Source: Vicia villosa (lineage: Eukaryota; Streptophyta; Magnoliopsida; Fabales; Fabaceae). Taken from it: a stretch of 64,000 nt of DNA. Position 1 is the first letter of the stretch. Each line of letters begins with the position of its first letter. Both the position numbers and the translations under genes were made by a program. Of this stretch, positions 47,273 to 58,040 are shown piece by piece. The notes below the pieces were generated by a model. The model saw only the letters and a program-made list of their open reading frames with translations, ran no database searches and was not told the origin of the DNA. Location of the stretch: contig NW_026705771.1 of assembly GCF_029867415.1 (NCBI RefSeq), forward strand, positions 248,001 through 312,000. The letters are read 5' to 3'.

Positions 47273-48628
47273 ATGAATCTCGAACAATCCGTCAAAGACC
47301 TTCAAGCTCAGAATGCCCAATTTCAAGATCTGATCCTGAACTTGTCCATAGGGCAAGACGAGCTGAAAGCACACCTGACCAAGAAAAAGAAAAAGCCCAG
47401 AAGATCTGTGGGTGTTCTTCACATGGGAAGAAGATTCCGAGGGCCACTCAAGAAAGCTGAGGAAATCAAGACCTCCAAGGAGGACGACAATGATCAAGAT
47501 GACGATGCTAGTATCAAGACTGACGCCAAAAGTAATCATGATTCTGTCAAGACCTATGAGGAAGAAGAGGACTACTACTATGAGGACGAATATCCTGATG
47601 AAAAATATCAACTGCTGGAATAACGTATGAAGGCTATGGAGATCTAGAAGGTACCTGGGCTGGATTTTGAGGAGCTAGGACTCATCTCTGGAGTTGTCAT
47701 CCCTCCCAAATTCAAGACTCCTACCTTCGCTAAGTATGATAGAGTCTCTTGTCCTAAACTGCACTTGAAGTCCTATGTGAGGAAGATTCAGCCTCACACT
47801 GCTGACAAGAAGCTTTGGATCCACTTCTTCCAAGAAAGCTTGATTGGAACACAATTGGAATGGTACTATCAACTGAAAGGTGCCAACATCCATACCTGGG
47901 AAGACTTGGCTGTTGCTTTTTACACGCAATACCAATACAATGCTGATCTTGCACCGACTCGCATGCAACTACAAAGCATGTCTTTGGGTTCTAACGAAAT
48001 TTTCAAGGAGTGCGCTCAGAAATGGAGAGATTTGGCATGCAGAGTTCAACCTCCGTTGGTTGACAGAGAGTTAGTTGACATGTTTATGAGTACACTGACT
48101 GGTCCTCTCTACAACCATCTACTTGGAAGCTCCTCATTTGGTTTCACCGACCTCATACTGACTGGGGAACATGTTGAAAATGGTATCTGAAGCGGAAAAA
48201 TGCAGGTGGCTACATCTTTTGGCGCTGTAAAAAAGCCATACGATAGAAAGAATGAATCCAACACTGTTGGGGCAGTCCTGGTCTCTAGTCAGATTCCAAC
48301 GCAACAACTACAGAAAGATCGGCGTAAACAACAAGGTGGCCAACGTACTTGGAAATCCAAACCCAAGAGGTCATTTACTCCACTACACATGCCATTGGCT
48401 CAAGCTTTGTAAAACTTGCTCGATCAGAGTCTGATAACTCTACTGCCTCCATACTCAGCTCCAGCTAATCCCGCTCCCGGGTACAAGCATCATGCAAGAT
48501 GTGCTTACCATTCAAATAGTCCTGGTCATGATACAGAAGATTGTGGGTCGTTGAAACATAAAATTCAAGACTTGATTGAAGAAGGAATCATTGAATTTGG
48601 CCAACCAGAGGAGCCACACAAAGTCTAA
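47273..48628 (+). pseudogene. Ogre-like gag of element A with four nonsense codons
   Basis: A single frame of 452 codons, start MNLEQSVKDLQAQNAQFQDL. Order: N-terminal coiled coil (about 1-35), acidic stretch (about 65-115, rich in D, E and Y), capsid-like Retrotrans_gag core (about 165-300; KLWIHFFQESLIGTQLEWYY, FKECAQKWRDLACRV), basic linker (KSKPKRSF) and a zinc-knuckle-like motif (CAYHSNSPGHDTEDC) followed by KIQDLIEEGIIEF. Stops interrupt at 47621, 47645, 48188 and 48410 (codons 117, 125, 306, 380) with no frameshift. Each is one C-to-T change from CAA, CAG, CGA or CAA. For the last, G has CAA. It would form virus-like particles if intact. This copy cannot. Confidence 0.88.
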
Positions 48629-50936
48629 AAGAAGGACGGCTATTTAGATCATTAATTTACTCGCATTCGCAATTTCGTTCCCGTTTGTTTAAACATTCGT
48701 CTTATGTCAGACTCTATTTATTTTATCATAATCATTAATGCATTGCATACGTTTGTCTTGACTTATTTCTCCTCCTATGGCTATATTAAACTTTGTTTTT
48801 AATTTGTTTTCTTTATGATATTCAACTCTCGCTAAAGCGTGAACCTTTTGAGGGAGGATGACAAAAAAGATACCGCAACTTCATACAGTACGCTTTTGAA
48901 CAGACTATGCTGACGATGTACAGGCATTGTTTCAATTCTTAAATAGTGGAGATATAAGGATGTTAATCCCTCGTCAACCCCTTTGAGCCTAAGAAGTAGA
49001 AGTTTTCTTTCTTGTACAGATTAAAACCTTGATCATAACCTGGGGCAGGGTAGTTACTCAGTTAACTCAATTATGCTAGCCGTTATTTACACCAAATAAT
49101 GATGGGTTCCCGCAACCATTAAGTCAAGTAGTCAATATCCGTCAAAAAGAGAAGAAACTGTTAAGTCAAAACCTATGAAGGAGACTTATCAAAATTTGAA
49201 ACATCCCGCTGACTATCGTATCAAAATAAACAGTTCAGGCAAAAGTTAGGGATAACAAATTCAAAAAAGAGGTCACTACAAATCCTCGACAAAAGAAAAT
49301 ATTGCAAAAAAAAGGATGAATGCCTGTCCAAATAAACTGTCGGTGCTTTAACCATCATCAAATGTCAATGTTACGACTTCAAGCTTTGGTAGGACTTAAA
49401 AACAAAGTTAACTGAGCATAGGATCGAAGAACATCACGAAGATTGGGATGGGTACAAATAAACTTTGAGCCATTATCATTTGTTTCTTAAACTGTGAACC
49501 AATCCACGTTACAACCCTTGAAAGTCCTAACTGAAGCATGGTTAGTTCGAAAGCGTACTGTTACCAAAGGTATCCTGAATCCTTAAGGTTTACCATAAAT
49601 ATTGAGTTGATATCATGTTTTTACAAATATCGCTTTCTTACATCTTTTGTTTTACTAAAAAACACTTTTAAACTTGGAGACAGACATATGCATTGCATTC
49701 ATATGAGTGGCATTATAAAATGATTTTGTCTATATAAGTTCAAATTTTTGGCATCAGGAAGAATTTGTATGGGGCATGACTAATGACTGAAAGTCCTCCC
49801 GACAGATAAATTGGCAGAGACGTTTCATATGCATGACTCAGTCAGCTAAAAGCTTGTTTATACAAGGGGCATGACATATTATTATCCCATCTACTGGGGG
49901 AAATCTGGTCACGCTCCATAGAACCTCTCAGAGGCACTGAACAACCAGAGAATTTAGTCCATCACTGAGGGCATGTCGCATCAATCACAAATCTCAATAA
50001 ATGCTATTTAGCTACTAGCATCAGGTGGTGTCAGTATCTGTTTCTCCTTCGAAGTTCCAATTCTAATAATCTCAAGCATCAAGCATACCAAGTTACTGAA
50101 TCCAGGGGCAGGTAGACTCCCACAAGCGAAGGACCATATATGGTTAAAAAGTGTTTTCCAACAGCAAGTACTCAAAGACATGGGGCAATGAAAAATTGAA
50201 ATCTCTGGGAATCTTCCCCACAGAGCAGTATTTACAATATATCCCCACATAGCAATCCTCAAGAAGTTATCTTCAAATAATCTCTTCCCAAAAAAGACGT
50301 GATTCCCCAACGGAGTTTATATCTCCGACACTACCGGTTCTCCGACACAATCTTCTTCTCCAACAGGGTTTGTTCAAACTCACAATCCCCATTAAAAGTT
50401 GACACTCACAGCTAAGCCTGATCAAATAGTACATCAGAAGACTATTCTTCTCTCTTGTCCCCAGGATACATCAGGATTAGATCATTCAAGTTACTCTCAT
50501 CCCCAAACGAAGGCCAAAAATCCCCTGCTGGATATCCTCTAAAGGAAGACAGGAATTCTCAATCACCTTGTCATTATCTCCAGCAGCATACAGAGATTTA
50601 TTTTCTCAACCAGCAATTGCTACACAGAATTACCAATATGCTTCGACTATATAGTCTATCCCTGCATCATTCATAATACATACATAACATATAGTACTCT
50701 CGTTTATTTCGAGAACCTCGCCTTGCAAAACATGCATCATGATAATGCATAAAACTAATTTTTGCCTTTTCAGGTCATTTTATAATCAAAAGAATATTAT
50801 CATCCAAATACTGTGCAAAGGTGATCGTATCAACGATTCAATCTTAACGCTCATTCAAGACACAAATACAATTCTGATGCTTCATTCAGGGTCTTTCTTC
50901 AAAGATAACTCAGAAACAATCAAAGAACTTCTCATC
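48629..50936 (+). other. Element A 3' non-coding region
   Basis: Pol would be expected here in an autonomous element. Instead the sequence corresponds directly to G 25449-23346. Two blocks are strongly conserved with G and B: 48911-49060 and 49460-49560. GGGGCA motifs occur at about 49023, 49771, 49865, 50104 and 50181. No recognised coding sequence. Confidence 0.65.
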
Positions 50937-51420
50937 CTTTCTAGGAGCCTTTCTAGGTTATTCTTTTCTAAGACATTTCTTGTCCTTTCTAGGAACCTTT
51001 CTAGGTAGTCTTTTCTAAGACATCTCTTATCCTTTCTAGGATCCTTTCTAGGTAATCTTTTCTAAGACATATCTTATCCTTTCTAGGAACCTTTCTAGGT
51101 TAGTCTTCTTTAAGACATATCTTATCCTTTCTAGGAACCTTTCTAGGATAGTCTTGTTTAAGAAATATCTTATCCTTTCTAGGAGCCTTTCTAGGTTAGT
51201 CTTGTTTAAGACATTTCTTATCCTTTTTAGGAACCTTTCTAGGTTAGTCTTGCTTAAGACATATCTTATCCTTTCTAGGAGCCTTTCTAGGTTAGTCTTC
51301 TCCAAGACGTTTCTTATCCTTTCTAGGAGCCTTTATAGGTTAGTCTTGTTTAAGACATTTCATATCCTTTCTAGGAACCTTTCTAGGTAATCTTCTCTAA
51401 AGACATATCTCCACCTTTTT
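50937..51420 (+). repeat. Tandem array of 48-bp units in element A
   Basis: About ten units of the type CCTTTCTAGGAACCTTTCTA followed by GGTTAGTCTTNNNNAAGAC. Each unit can fold GTCTT-NNNN-AAGAC. ORFs on both strands (50739-51008, 51048-51305, 51154-51390) arise because 48 is a multiple of three. A related array is expanded in B at 58950-60010. Confidence 0.88.
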
Positions 51421-51845
51421 AGGTAATCTTCTTTAACATATTTATCCAATCTTTTCTAAGACATCTCTTGCCCTTTCAAGGAGTTTCTCTGTTAATCTTC
51501 TACAAGACACTTCTTCCCGAGCTTTGGTTAAAGCCTAATCTTTTTTACATCAGTAAGTGATCTACCCTATTCAGGAACCTCTCCAGGCAGTCTTCTATAT
51601 GACATTACTTCATCTCTCCTTAAGATACAACCAATGCATATGATCCAGCCTGAAAAGCGTCTGCTTTAGACAACTCTCTGTCAACACCTGGATGGCATCT
51701 TTAAGCCCATCTCAGAAAACTTCCTGCCAACATCCGGATGGCATCTTTAAGCCCATCTCCTACAAAAGTCCCTATTTCAGCAAGGGAAAATATCTGGGTA
51801 TTCTAGTGTTCAATCCTCTTCCACCCTCAGATTCCGATAGGCACG
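51421..51845 (+). other. End of element A upstream of B
   Basis: Degenerate continuation of the array (to about 51620), then two copies of GGATGGCATCTTTAAGCCCA (51691, 51736) and a segment matching the PPT-proximal end of G. It stops about 50 bases short of the expected PPT. Confidence 0.6.
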
Positions 51846-51908
51846 TGTCATACCCCAAAATTTGCCTTCTTACAATTGTCGATGTCATTTTATTTCGAAT
51901 AATTGATT

Positions 51909-51985
51909 TGGTGCAGTCGGTAAGAATTTAAGGGTAAAAGTGTGCAATCGAGAGGTTTCGGGTTCGAATCCCACTTCTAACTTTT
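51909..51985 (+). promoter_or_regulatory. tRNA-like segment with Pol III box A and box B
   Basis: TGGTGCAGTCGGTAA (51909-51923, box A-like), then GGTTCGAATCC (51961-51971, matching box B) and TTTT at 51982-51985. Spacing between the boxes is about 38 bp, within the tRNA range. No complete cloverleaf is evident, so it is tRNA-derived (SINE-like) sequence and not a tRNA gene. Confidence 0.5.
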
Positions 51986-52242
51986 CTTCTTTTATTTTTA
52001 TAATGTTTGCTTCTAACCTTTTTATTTTATCTTCACAAAAATATAGCTTTTTTATATTTTAGTTTTTTTAAATTTATATTAGTATTAATTTAAATGTTAT
52101 TATTATTATTAATTATTAGGATTAAGATATTAATATCATCATTAGGATTATTTTTATTAGTTTTAGTATTAGATTATTAGGTTTAGATTATTTTGGGTTA
52201 TTAGGCATTAGGCCCATTAGAAGAAAATCCCTAATATATGCA

Positions 52243-52250
52243 TTATAAAG
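52243..52250 (+). promoter_or_regulatory. Candidate TATA box of LTR B
   Basis: GCATTATAAAGAGAG lies upstream of the purine-rich stretch and the GC-rich part of the LTR. Probable U3/R junction region. Confidence 0.45.
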
Positions 52251-53182
52251 AGAGAAGATAGGGACAGACAACCGGGGGAGGCCGAAAAAACAAGAAGAAC
52301 AACTAGTCCCAGTTCATACATCACGGATTAACAAAAAAAACAGGGGAAGAAGGAAAAGGACCTCATTAAAAGGCTTGTGAAAATCGTGAAACAAGGAGGG
52401 GGGAATTCACACTCAGTTGAGAAGTTTCTCACACTGTAAATATTGGAAACCTTGTTCATCTTTTGATACACACCGTGTAGTACAAAAAGAGTCAATACCT
52501 TCATACAATACAAAAACTTCCACCAGATTCTTATTAAAATCATTGTGAATACCCACTGATTTTCATTCACAAAAAAATACAAAACCCCTCATGTATATGT
52601 TCATGTACTAACCATAACAAAACAAAGGAGAATTGGCAAAAAAAACCAAATCCGAAACAGTTTCGGATCGAGTTCTAAGCGGCACGCACAGCCACCACCA
52701 GATCACGAGTAACACACACCAACGACAATCACAGTTGCTCCGGGCACAAAACCTCCACATCCAACCGCTACCGCTTCGACAACGCAGCACCGGAGCTTCC
52801 CCATTTGCGCATCACGAACCACCAACAGCCTCTTCGCCGCCCTATCACGAGCCGAAGCTCCGACGAACATCAACCTGCCGCCGTTCCGGTCCAGATCGAT
52901 CATCCCGCACAACCACAAAGATCCCGTGGCGAGATCCCACTCAACAACGCCCCTTTGCTTGTGTCGCCTCCGATTTGGGTTCATTCCTTTAACTCATTGT
53001 TATTTGTTTTAGCATTATTATGTTTACTGTGTTCTTGGTGAATATTTTGGGAAGAGAAGCATGGTGTAGACGAAGAAGAAGGGGGCTGTGTGCTTCTCTT
53101 TTTTCTTTAAATTCTGGTTTGCTCATTGTTGATATATTATAATTGGGATCATCATTTAACAACAAAAAACGTCCAGCACAGA

Positions 53183-53229
53183 TGGTTGAGGTGTGTCATT
53201 GATAAGCAAAGAGACCTAGGTTCGATCCC
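53183..53229 (+). promoter_or_regulatory. Second tRNA-like motif pair in LTR B
   Basis: TGGTTGAGGTG followed 36 bp later by GGTTCGATCCC. Solo LTR H has a related segment at 28427-28475 at a similar distance from its LTR end. Box B match is good, box A weak. Confidence 0.4.
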
Positions 53230-54427
53230 CAGGTCATGTATATTTACTTATTATTTTCATAACTTGTCTTGCTACAATCATCTCGAAAATCCGGCGCTAC
53301 GCATCCCTTTAGGATTATCGTGCACCTCAATCTCTGGCCATCAGATGCATGTCCAACCTGATCCTACGATGCTGGAGCGCAAGCTCACCATGGGCATCAA
53401 GAAGCGTGCTGCATGGAATTATAGCCAGGTTCCTTTGTATAGTTTTTTCCATTTTTTATGGTTTAATTATTTAGATAAAATGTAAATTAATTATGATTAT
53501 TTAAATTAACTTATTTTAATTTAATTAATTCATAATATTAGGATTATCATATAAATTAGGATTAGACTAGGGTTTAGGATTTTCTCCCGATTATTTCGAT
53601 TACATCGATTTAATCTATTTTAATTAGTTTTAATAACAAAAATCACAAAGAACCCTAGAAAGGTTATGTGCATTAGGGTTTGTCCAATCCCATTGCCCAT
53701 TCGGCAACAAAGAAAACATTAACATTAATTCTCTCCTCGACCCGACTAAAGCTATTGGTCGCATTAGACGAGAGATAAAAAATATATAAAAAATTAAAAT
53801 ATATTTAATTTGCTGCCCGCGACGATCAATCTATCGATCTGAGTAACCAGCAATGCCCCATTAATCCGTTAGCTATACTGACCAAATCCATTGGTCATCG
53901 CAACTAACGGTGACATATCAAATAGGGTTGTACGCCCAAACACTTAAAACACATCAAACCACAAACCATAGATTTTCATCTCTTCAATACTGCGAAACTA
54001 CGAAGGTAATTCAAAATACCTTTTCAAAACTGCGAAACAGTAATTCAAAATACCGTCAACCATATCAACTCAAATTCAATTCTAAGGCGTACAACCCTGT
54101 GCCCGAACTACGTTGACTCTGATTCTCCCTAAGGAGATACGTAGGCACTTGGATAACCAAGGCGAGTCCCCTTTCCTCAAAATTCTAATCAGGTTCAAAT
54201 CTTGCCATTCACCCTTTTCATTTCTTTAGCTATTAAATCATATTATTTTAGCCATAAACGGTTACCTTAGATTCAAAGCCATAGGAAAGGGTTGAGGGTG
54301 CCTAACACCTTCCCTCGACCTGATTATAATAACTTACCCTGAATCTCTCAACTGCGTAGGGTTTCCTATTCGCCCTTCAGAATAAGTGGCGACTCTAAAT
54401 CTTTATTTTTAGGGCAGTTGCTACAGC

Positions 54428-54446
54428 TGGCGACTCTGCTGGAGAT
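54428..54446 (+). promoter_or_regulatory. Primer binding site of element B
   Basis: TGGCGACTCTGCTGGAGAT, two bases after the LTR end. It is the Ogre-type site with one G-to-A change relative to TGGGGAT. Confidence 0.85.
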
Positions 54447-55189
54447 TTTTTTAATGGTGAATTATTAGGCTCCTATAGGTTTTGGCAGGGTTTAGGTTTT
54501 TGGCAAACCTTTTTAGGTTTTTGGCGAACTTTTTTTAGGGTTTGGCAAATTTGCCAAAATTAGGGTTGTGAATTAGGGTTTAGGTTTTATTTCTTTCCTT
54601 TTATATTTAAATATTTAAATATTTATTTATATATTTATTTGCAATTTCCAGCGTTTATGGTTTATATATAAATATTTAAATTGTTTAATTTTATTTATTT
54701 ATTTATTTACAATTTAGTTTGTTTATAACAATTTTAATTAAATATTTTATTATTTGAATATTTGTTACTTTTATCGCATTCTTGGGATATATAAATTGAA
54801 GTTAAACCTAAGCGTGGGAATTATATTTAAGACCAGAGGGGAAATACATCGCCTACGAGTCTTATTATAATTCCATTCAGAGTGGGTTGAATATCCGGAA
54901 AGGTCTGATACGAGGCTTGACCTTGTTGAGGGCTGGACTTGGTATTTGGCTGATCTCTCTGGGAACCTACCCCTAAAACTCAAACCTCATGGATAAATGA
55001 GTTGTTCTAAAATCCAAAGAGACAAAAAGTCTCGGCGGCTACGAACGACCCCATGAGACCTTCTAGAACATACCAATGGGAAGGGTAGGCACCCTAAGCC
55101 GTTACGTCGAACCTATGAACCTAGGGCTTACGTGCTTATTATTATATGTTTGCAATTTATATACTGCGAATGTCTTGCATTTTAATTTT
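54447..55189 (+). other. Leader of element B
   Basis: Opens with three short repeats of TTAGGTTTTTGGC(A/G)AAC-like sequence, then AT-rich sequence (54590-54790) and a unique part. It does not match the leader of A or G. No ORF with a recognisable domain. Confidence 0.5.
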
Positions 55190-56060
55190 TGCAGGTACTC
55201 CTATGCGTTCCCTGGCCTGCAGGGACTCTATTTCCAAGTCCATGTCCTTCCCACGAAGGACATCTACCTTTATGCACGTTGATTGGCCTCTCGATGGCCA
55301 TGAGACCTAGTGACTTTCATGAACGGTCACTCCGCGCCCGCATCTACGCACTCCCTAACCTGTGGGGAGTTTCCTTTTCTATCTTTGTACTCTTACAACT
55401 ATGTGTCCTTCCCACGAAGGACATCTTCGTTTACGCACGTCGATTGGCCTCTCGATGGCCATGCGATCCAGTGACTATTTTGAACAGTCACCATGTGCTT
55501 ACATCTACGCGTTCCCTAGCCTGTAGGGATTATATTTCTGAAAACGCATCCTTCATGCGAAGGACATCTTTGTTAGCACACGTCAATTGGTCTCTCGATG
55601 GCCATGTGATTCGGTGACTATCTTGAACGGTCACCCAATGCTTACTCCTATGTACTCCCTAGCCTATAGGGATTTTCTTTTATATCCATGTGTTTTCACA
55701 ACGACACGTCCTTCCCCGAAGGACGTCTTCGTTAGCATACGTCGATTGGCCTCTCGATGGCCATGCGACTTAGTGAATGTCTCGAACGGTCACCCCGTGC
55801 TTATTCCTGCACACCCTCTAACTTGTAGGGTTTTGGGATTTCCATCTGTACATCTTTTATCCCTTGCCTGTAGGGATTTCATTTCATCCAATAATCGTCC
55901 TTATATAGGTTGTGTTCCGCATAGAGAACCTTCCCACGATGCACAACTTCATTGGTACACGTTGATTGGCCTCTCGATGGCCATGAGATTTGGCGACTGT
56001 CAGGAACGGTCACCAGCCGCTACCTTCCGCATACTCCCTAATTTAAGGGATTTCCATTGG
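55190..56060 (+). repeat. Irregular tandem repeats, 145-220 bp, in element B
   Basis: Five copies marked by GATTGGCCTCTCGATGGCCA at about 55281, 55441, 55584, 55743 and 55964. Each also holds CCTTCCCACGAAGGACATC-like and GAACGGTCAC phrases and a CTCCCTA..CTGTAGGGA phrase. TGGCCTCTCGATGGCCA can fold as a short hairpin (TGGCC/GGCCA). The ORFs at 55189-55617 and 55587-56264 only read through these repeats. Confidence 0.78.
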
Positions 56061-57149
56061 TGTGTCATAACATCTATCTTGCAAGGATTTCACGAGGGTC
56101 TAATGTCGCCTCTAAGGCTATCCCTAGGATTATATGTCACACATCTGCATTGCATACACGGAGTTACAATACAAGGAGTCTCCCGCCTACGCATGCATTT
56201 GCATTTTCATGCATTCATACATTTACATTTGCATCTTCGCCCGCATCCTTACTTACCGTGCTAGCCGGTTTCCCGAATTCCCGAAGAAAATAAAAAGGAT
56301 CATAAACTATGGAGAAAGGAGGATAAATCACTGAGAACGAACTTGGTCACACAAGGAGAAAAAGGATGTCTTTTACCATGCCGGCCGCATGTCCATGCCT
56401 TGTCGTAACAGGATTGCAAATACAACAGAGGTTATCATCGAGCAAGGATTAGTTCAACAAAGAAGTTCCCTCATAGATACACTCAAGATGTATCTAGTCA
56501 TAAAGGGGTTCATCTTAGAACATATCAAACTTACGAGGACGCTCTGCGATAATTTGGGGGCAAGGGTCAGTCCAACTAAGGAAATACCCTAAACAAAGAT
56601 GCATAACTACGATGGAGAGAAGGCGACGTGTGTTAACCCCACATCAAGGGGAAAAAGGGTCATAGGTTTTCTCTATCAACCTACAAACTCTGGAGGTTGT
56701 AAATGGTGTGACACTATCCTTAGAAAAAGCAAAAGAGGTTCAGTCATAGGAAACTCATCAAGTTCCGATACGACGAAAACCCACCGCTAACGATTTGTTC
56801 CCAACAGGTTTGACGTGTCCAAGGAGAACTCGAGGTTACCCTTCACTTCTACAAGTTCATCAACTAAGGAGTAAAACAAGGTCAATGGATCTACAAAGGA
56901 GGTTGTCCCTAGGATCAATAGGTGTTTATCATGCTCAGAATTTCAACCCCTACGATCGCTAAGTGTTGCTCAAGATAAAAAGTTGTACCTTCGGATTAGC
57001 AATTCCAATGGGACGACCATGCAGGTTTTGGAGTCAATTCATTTCGCTCACTATTATGACTTTCCAGGTTTTTGGATTATTAACAAACTTAAAGGAGAAT
57101 GACGAATACAAATAACTAAGTCCAGCTAAACATATGTTTTCAAGGTAAG
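56061..57149 (+). other. Element B internal sequence without recognised genes
   Basis: Short ORFs at 56389-56592 and 56599-56790 have no motif I recognise. This is roughly where a gag would lie in relation to the conserved block at 57155. No trace of capsid or zinc-knuckle sequence is seen. Confidence 0.45.
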
Positions 57150-57154
57150 ACCGA

Positions 57155-57300
57155 GCCGAGGATGTACAGGCATTGTTTCAATTCCCAAACAGTGGAGAAA
57201 TAAGGATGTTAATCCCTCGTTACCCCCTCGAGCCAGGAGTTGGAGTTTGTTTCTACTTTTTTTCAAATAAACCTTGATTTCAACCAGGGGCAGGGTAGAT
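57155..57300 (+). other. Conserved post-gag block 1, B copy
   Basis: GATGTACAGGCATTGTTTCA, ATAAGGATGTTAATCCCTCG and CAGGGGCAGGGTAG occur in the same order in A (48911-49060) and on the minus strand in G (25200-25015). Conservation without coding potential suggests a cis-acting role. A role is inferred. Confidence 0.65.
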
Positions 57301-57924
57301 TTCGGTTAATTCAATGGTGTATTTTGGTTGTCAAGAGAATCAGTCAATCCAAGCAAGGTTAAAGAAAAGGTTCAAGCATAAGGACCAAGCAAAGCAAAGG
57401 TTCAAGCACATCTTCTTCCTCGTATTCATCCAAGAATGAGGAAGTAATGGAGATAACATTCACAACAATCTTCTTCCTCATTACATCATTCAAGATCGAG
57501 GAAGTATCAAAGGCGAAGCTTACAAATCAAAGTCGACATGACAGTCACAACATTCAATGTCCAAGGATCAATATCAAAAGGAGCATTCAAAAAAGGAGGA
57601 AAGCGCCCGCTAAGTCAAAATGGAAAATTCCATAAAAGAAAACAAAAACGACTTAGGCAAAAATTAGGGCATCCCGATGGATCAAATTCAAAGGAATTGG
57701 TTCATGCAAAAATAAGGGATACAAAGGCGAAATACAAAGGATAATCTTGTGGCTGCTAAACCATCAAAGCTTCACATCAATGCTTGGATCTTCACAACAT
57801 TTTCATCAATGCTTGGATCTCTACTAAGGTTTCTGCTTAACGTCAAAACTGATTCTCTTACAAATAAAGCGCATTCATTGAATTAAGCGAATTTTTAGGA
57901 GTTGGAGAACATCAAGGAGAAAGG
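57301..57924 (+). other. Element B internal, no gene seen
   Basis: Contains two copies of TCTTCTTCCTC followed by CGAGGAAGT-like sequence (57410-57510), giving a potential hairpin. ORFs at 57447-57744 are short, basic and unrecognised. Confidence 0.4.
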
Positions 57925-58040
57925 GGTGGGCTAAATAAATTTTGAGCCTTACATCCATTGTTTCTTAAAACCGTGAACCCGACCAAGTTACAACATTCAA
58001 AAGTCCTAATTGAGGCAAGGTTAACTACGAAAGCATATTA
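57925..58040 (+). other. Conserved post-gag block 2, B copy
   Basis: TTTGAGCC, TGTTTCTTAAA..CGTGAACC, GTTACAAC, AAGTCCTAA and GCAAGGTTA are shared in order with A (49460-49560) and, on the minus strand, with G (24605-24525). Confidence 0.6.

Larger units (their letters stand above)
42519..51845 (+). mobile_element. Ogre-like element A (5' LTR, leader, gag, 3' region; 3' LTR lost)
   Basis: LTR, primer site, leader, gag and a 3' non-coding region follow in the order of an Ogre-like element on the plus strand. Nothing resembling pol lies between gag and the 3' region, in the same arrangement as G, so both belong to a pol-less family. The sequence ends at CCGATAGGCACG, where G continues with about 50 more bases to its PPT. 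Here the LTR of B begins instead. Confidence 0.82.
51846..54425 (+). mobile_element. 5' LTR of element B
   Basis: Opens TGTCATACCCCAAAATTT and ends GGGCAGTTGCTACA, 2.58 kb. The last 0.9 kb match B-prime and H. The first kilobase does not. It contains a tRNA-like segment near its start (51909-51985), a second box B-like site (53219-53229), a TATA-like site (52243-52250) and a GC-rich stretch at about 52680-52980 in which ORFs open on both strands (52633-52992, 52703-52984). I recognise no domain in them. Confidence 0.88.

Noticed and set aside
47264..47611. Minus-strand 115-codon ORF overlapping gag
   Set aside because: Antisense shadow of the acidic gag region.
51909..51985. A functional tRNA gene
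   Set aside because: Box A and box B are present but I could not form a complete acceptor stem or anticodon arm.
51846..54425. LTR B as the 3' LTR of element A
   Set aside because: Its U5 and U3 differ from LTR A and it is followed by its own primer site at 54428, so it is the 5' LTR of another element.
55189..56264. 142- and 225-codon ORFs in element B as genes
   Set aside because: They read through the 145-220 bp repeats in shifting frames with no conserved domain.
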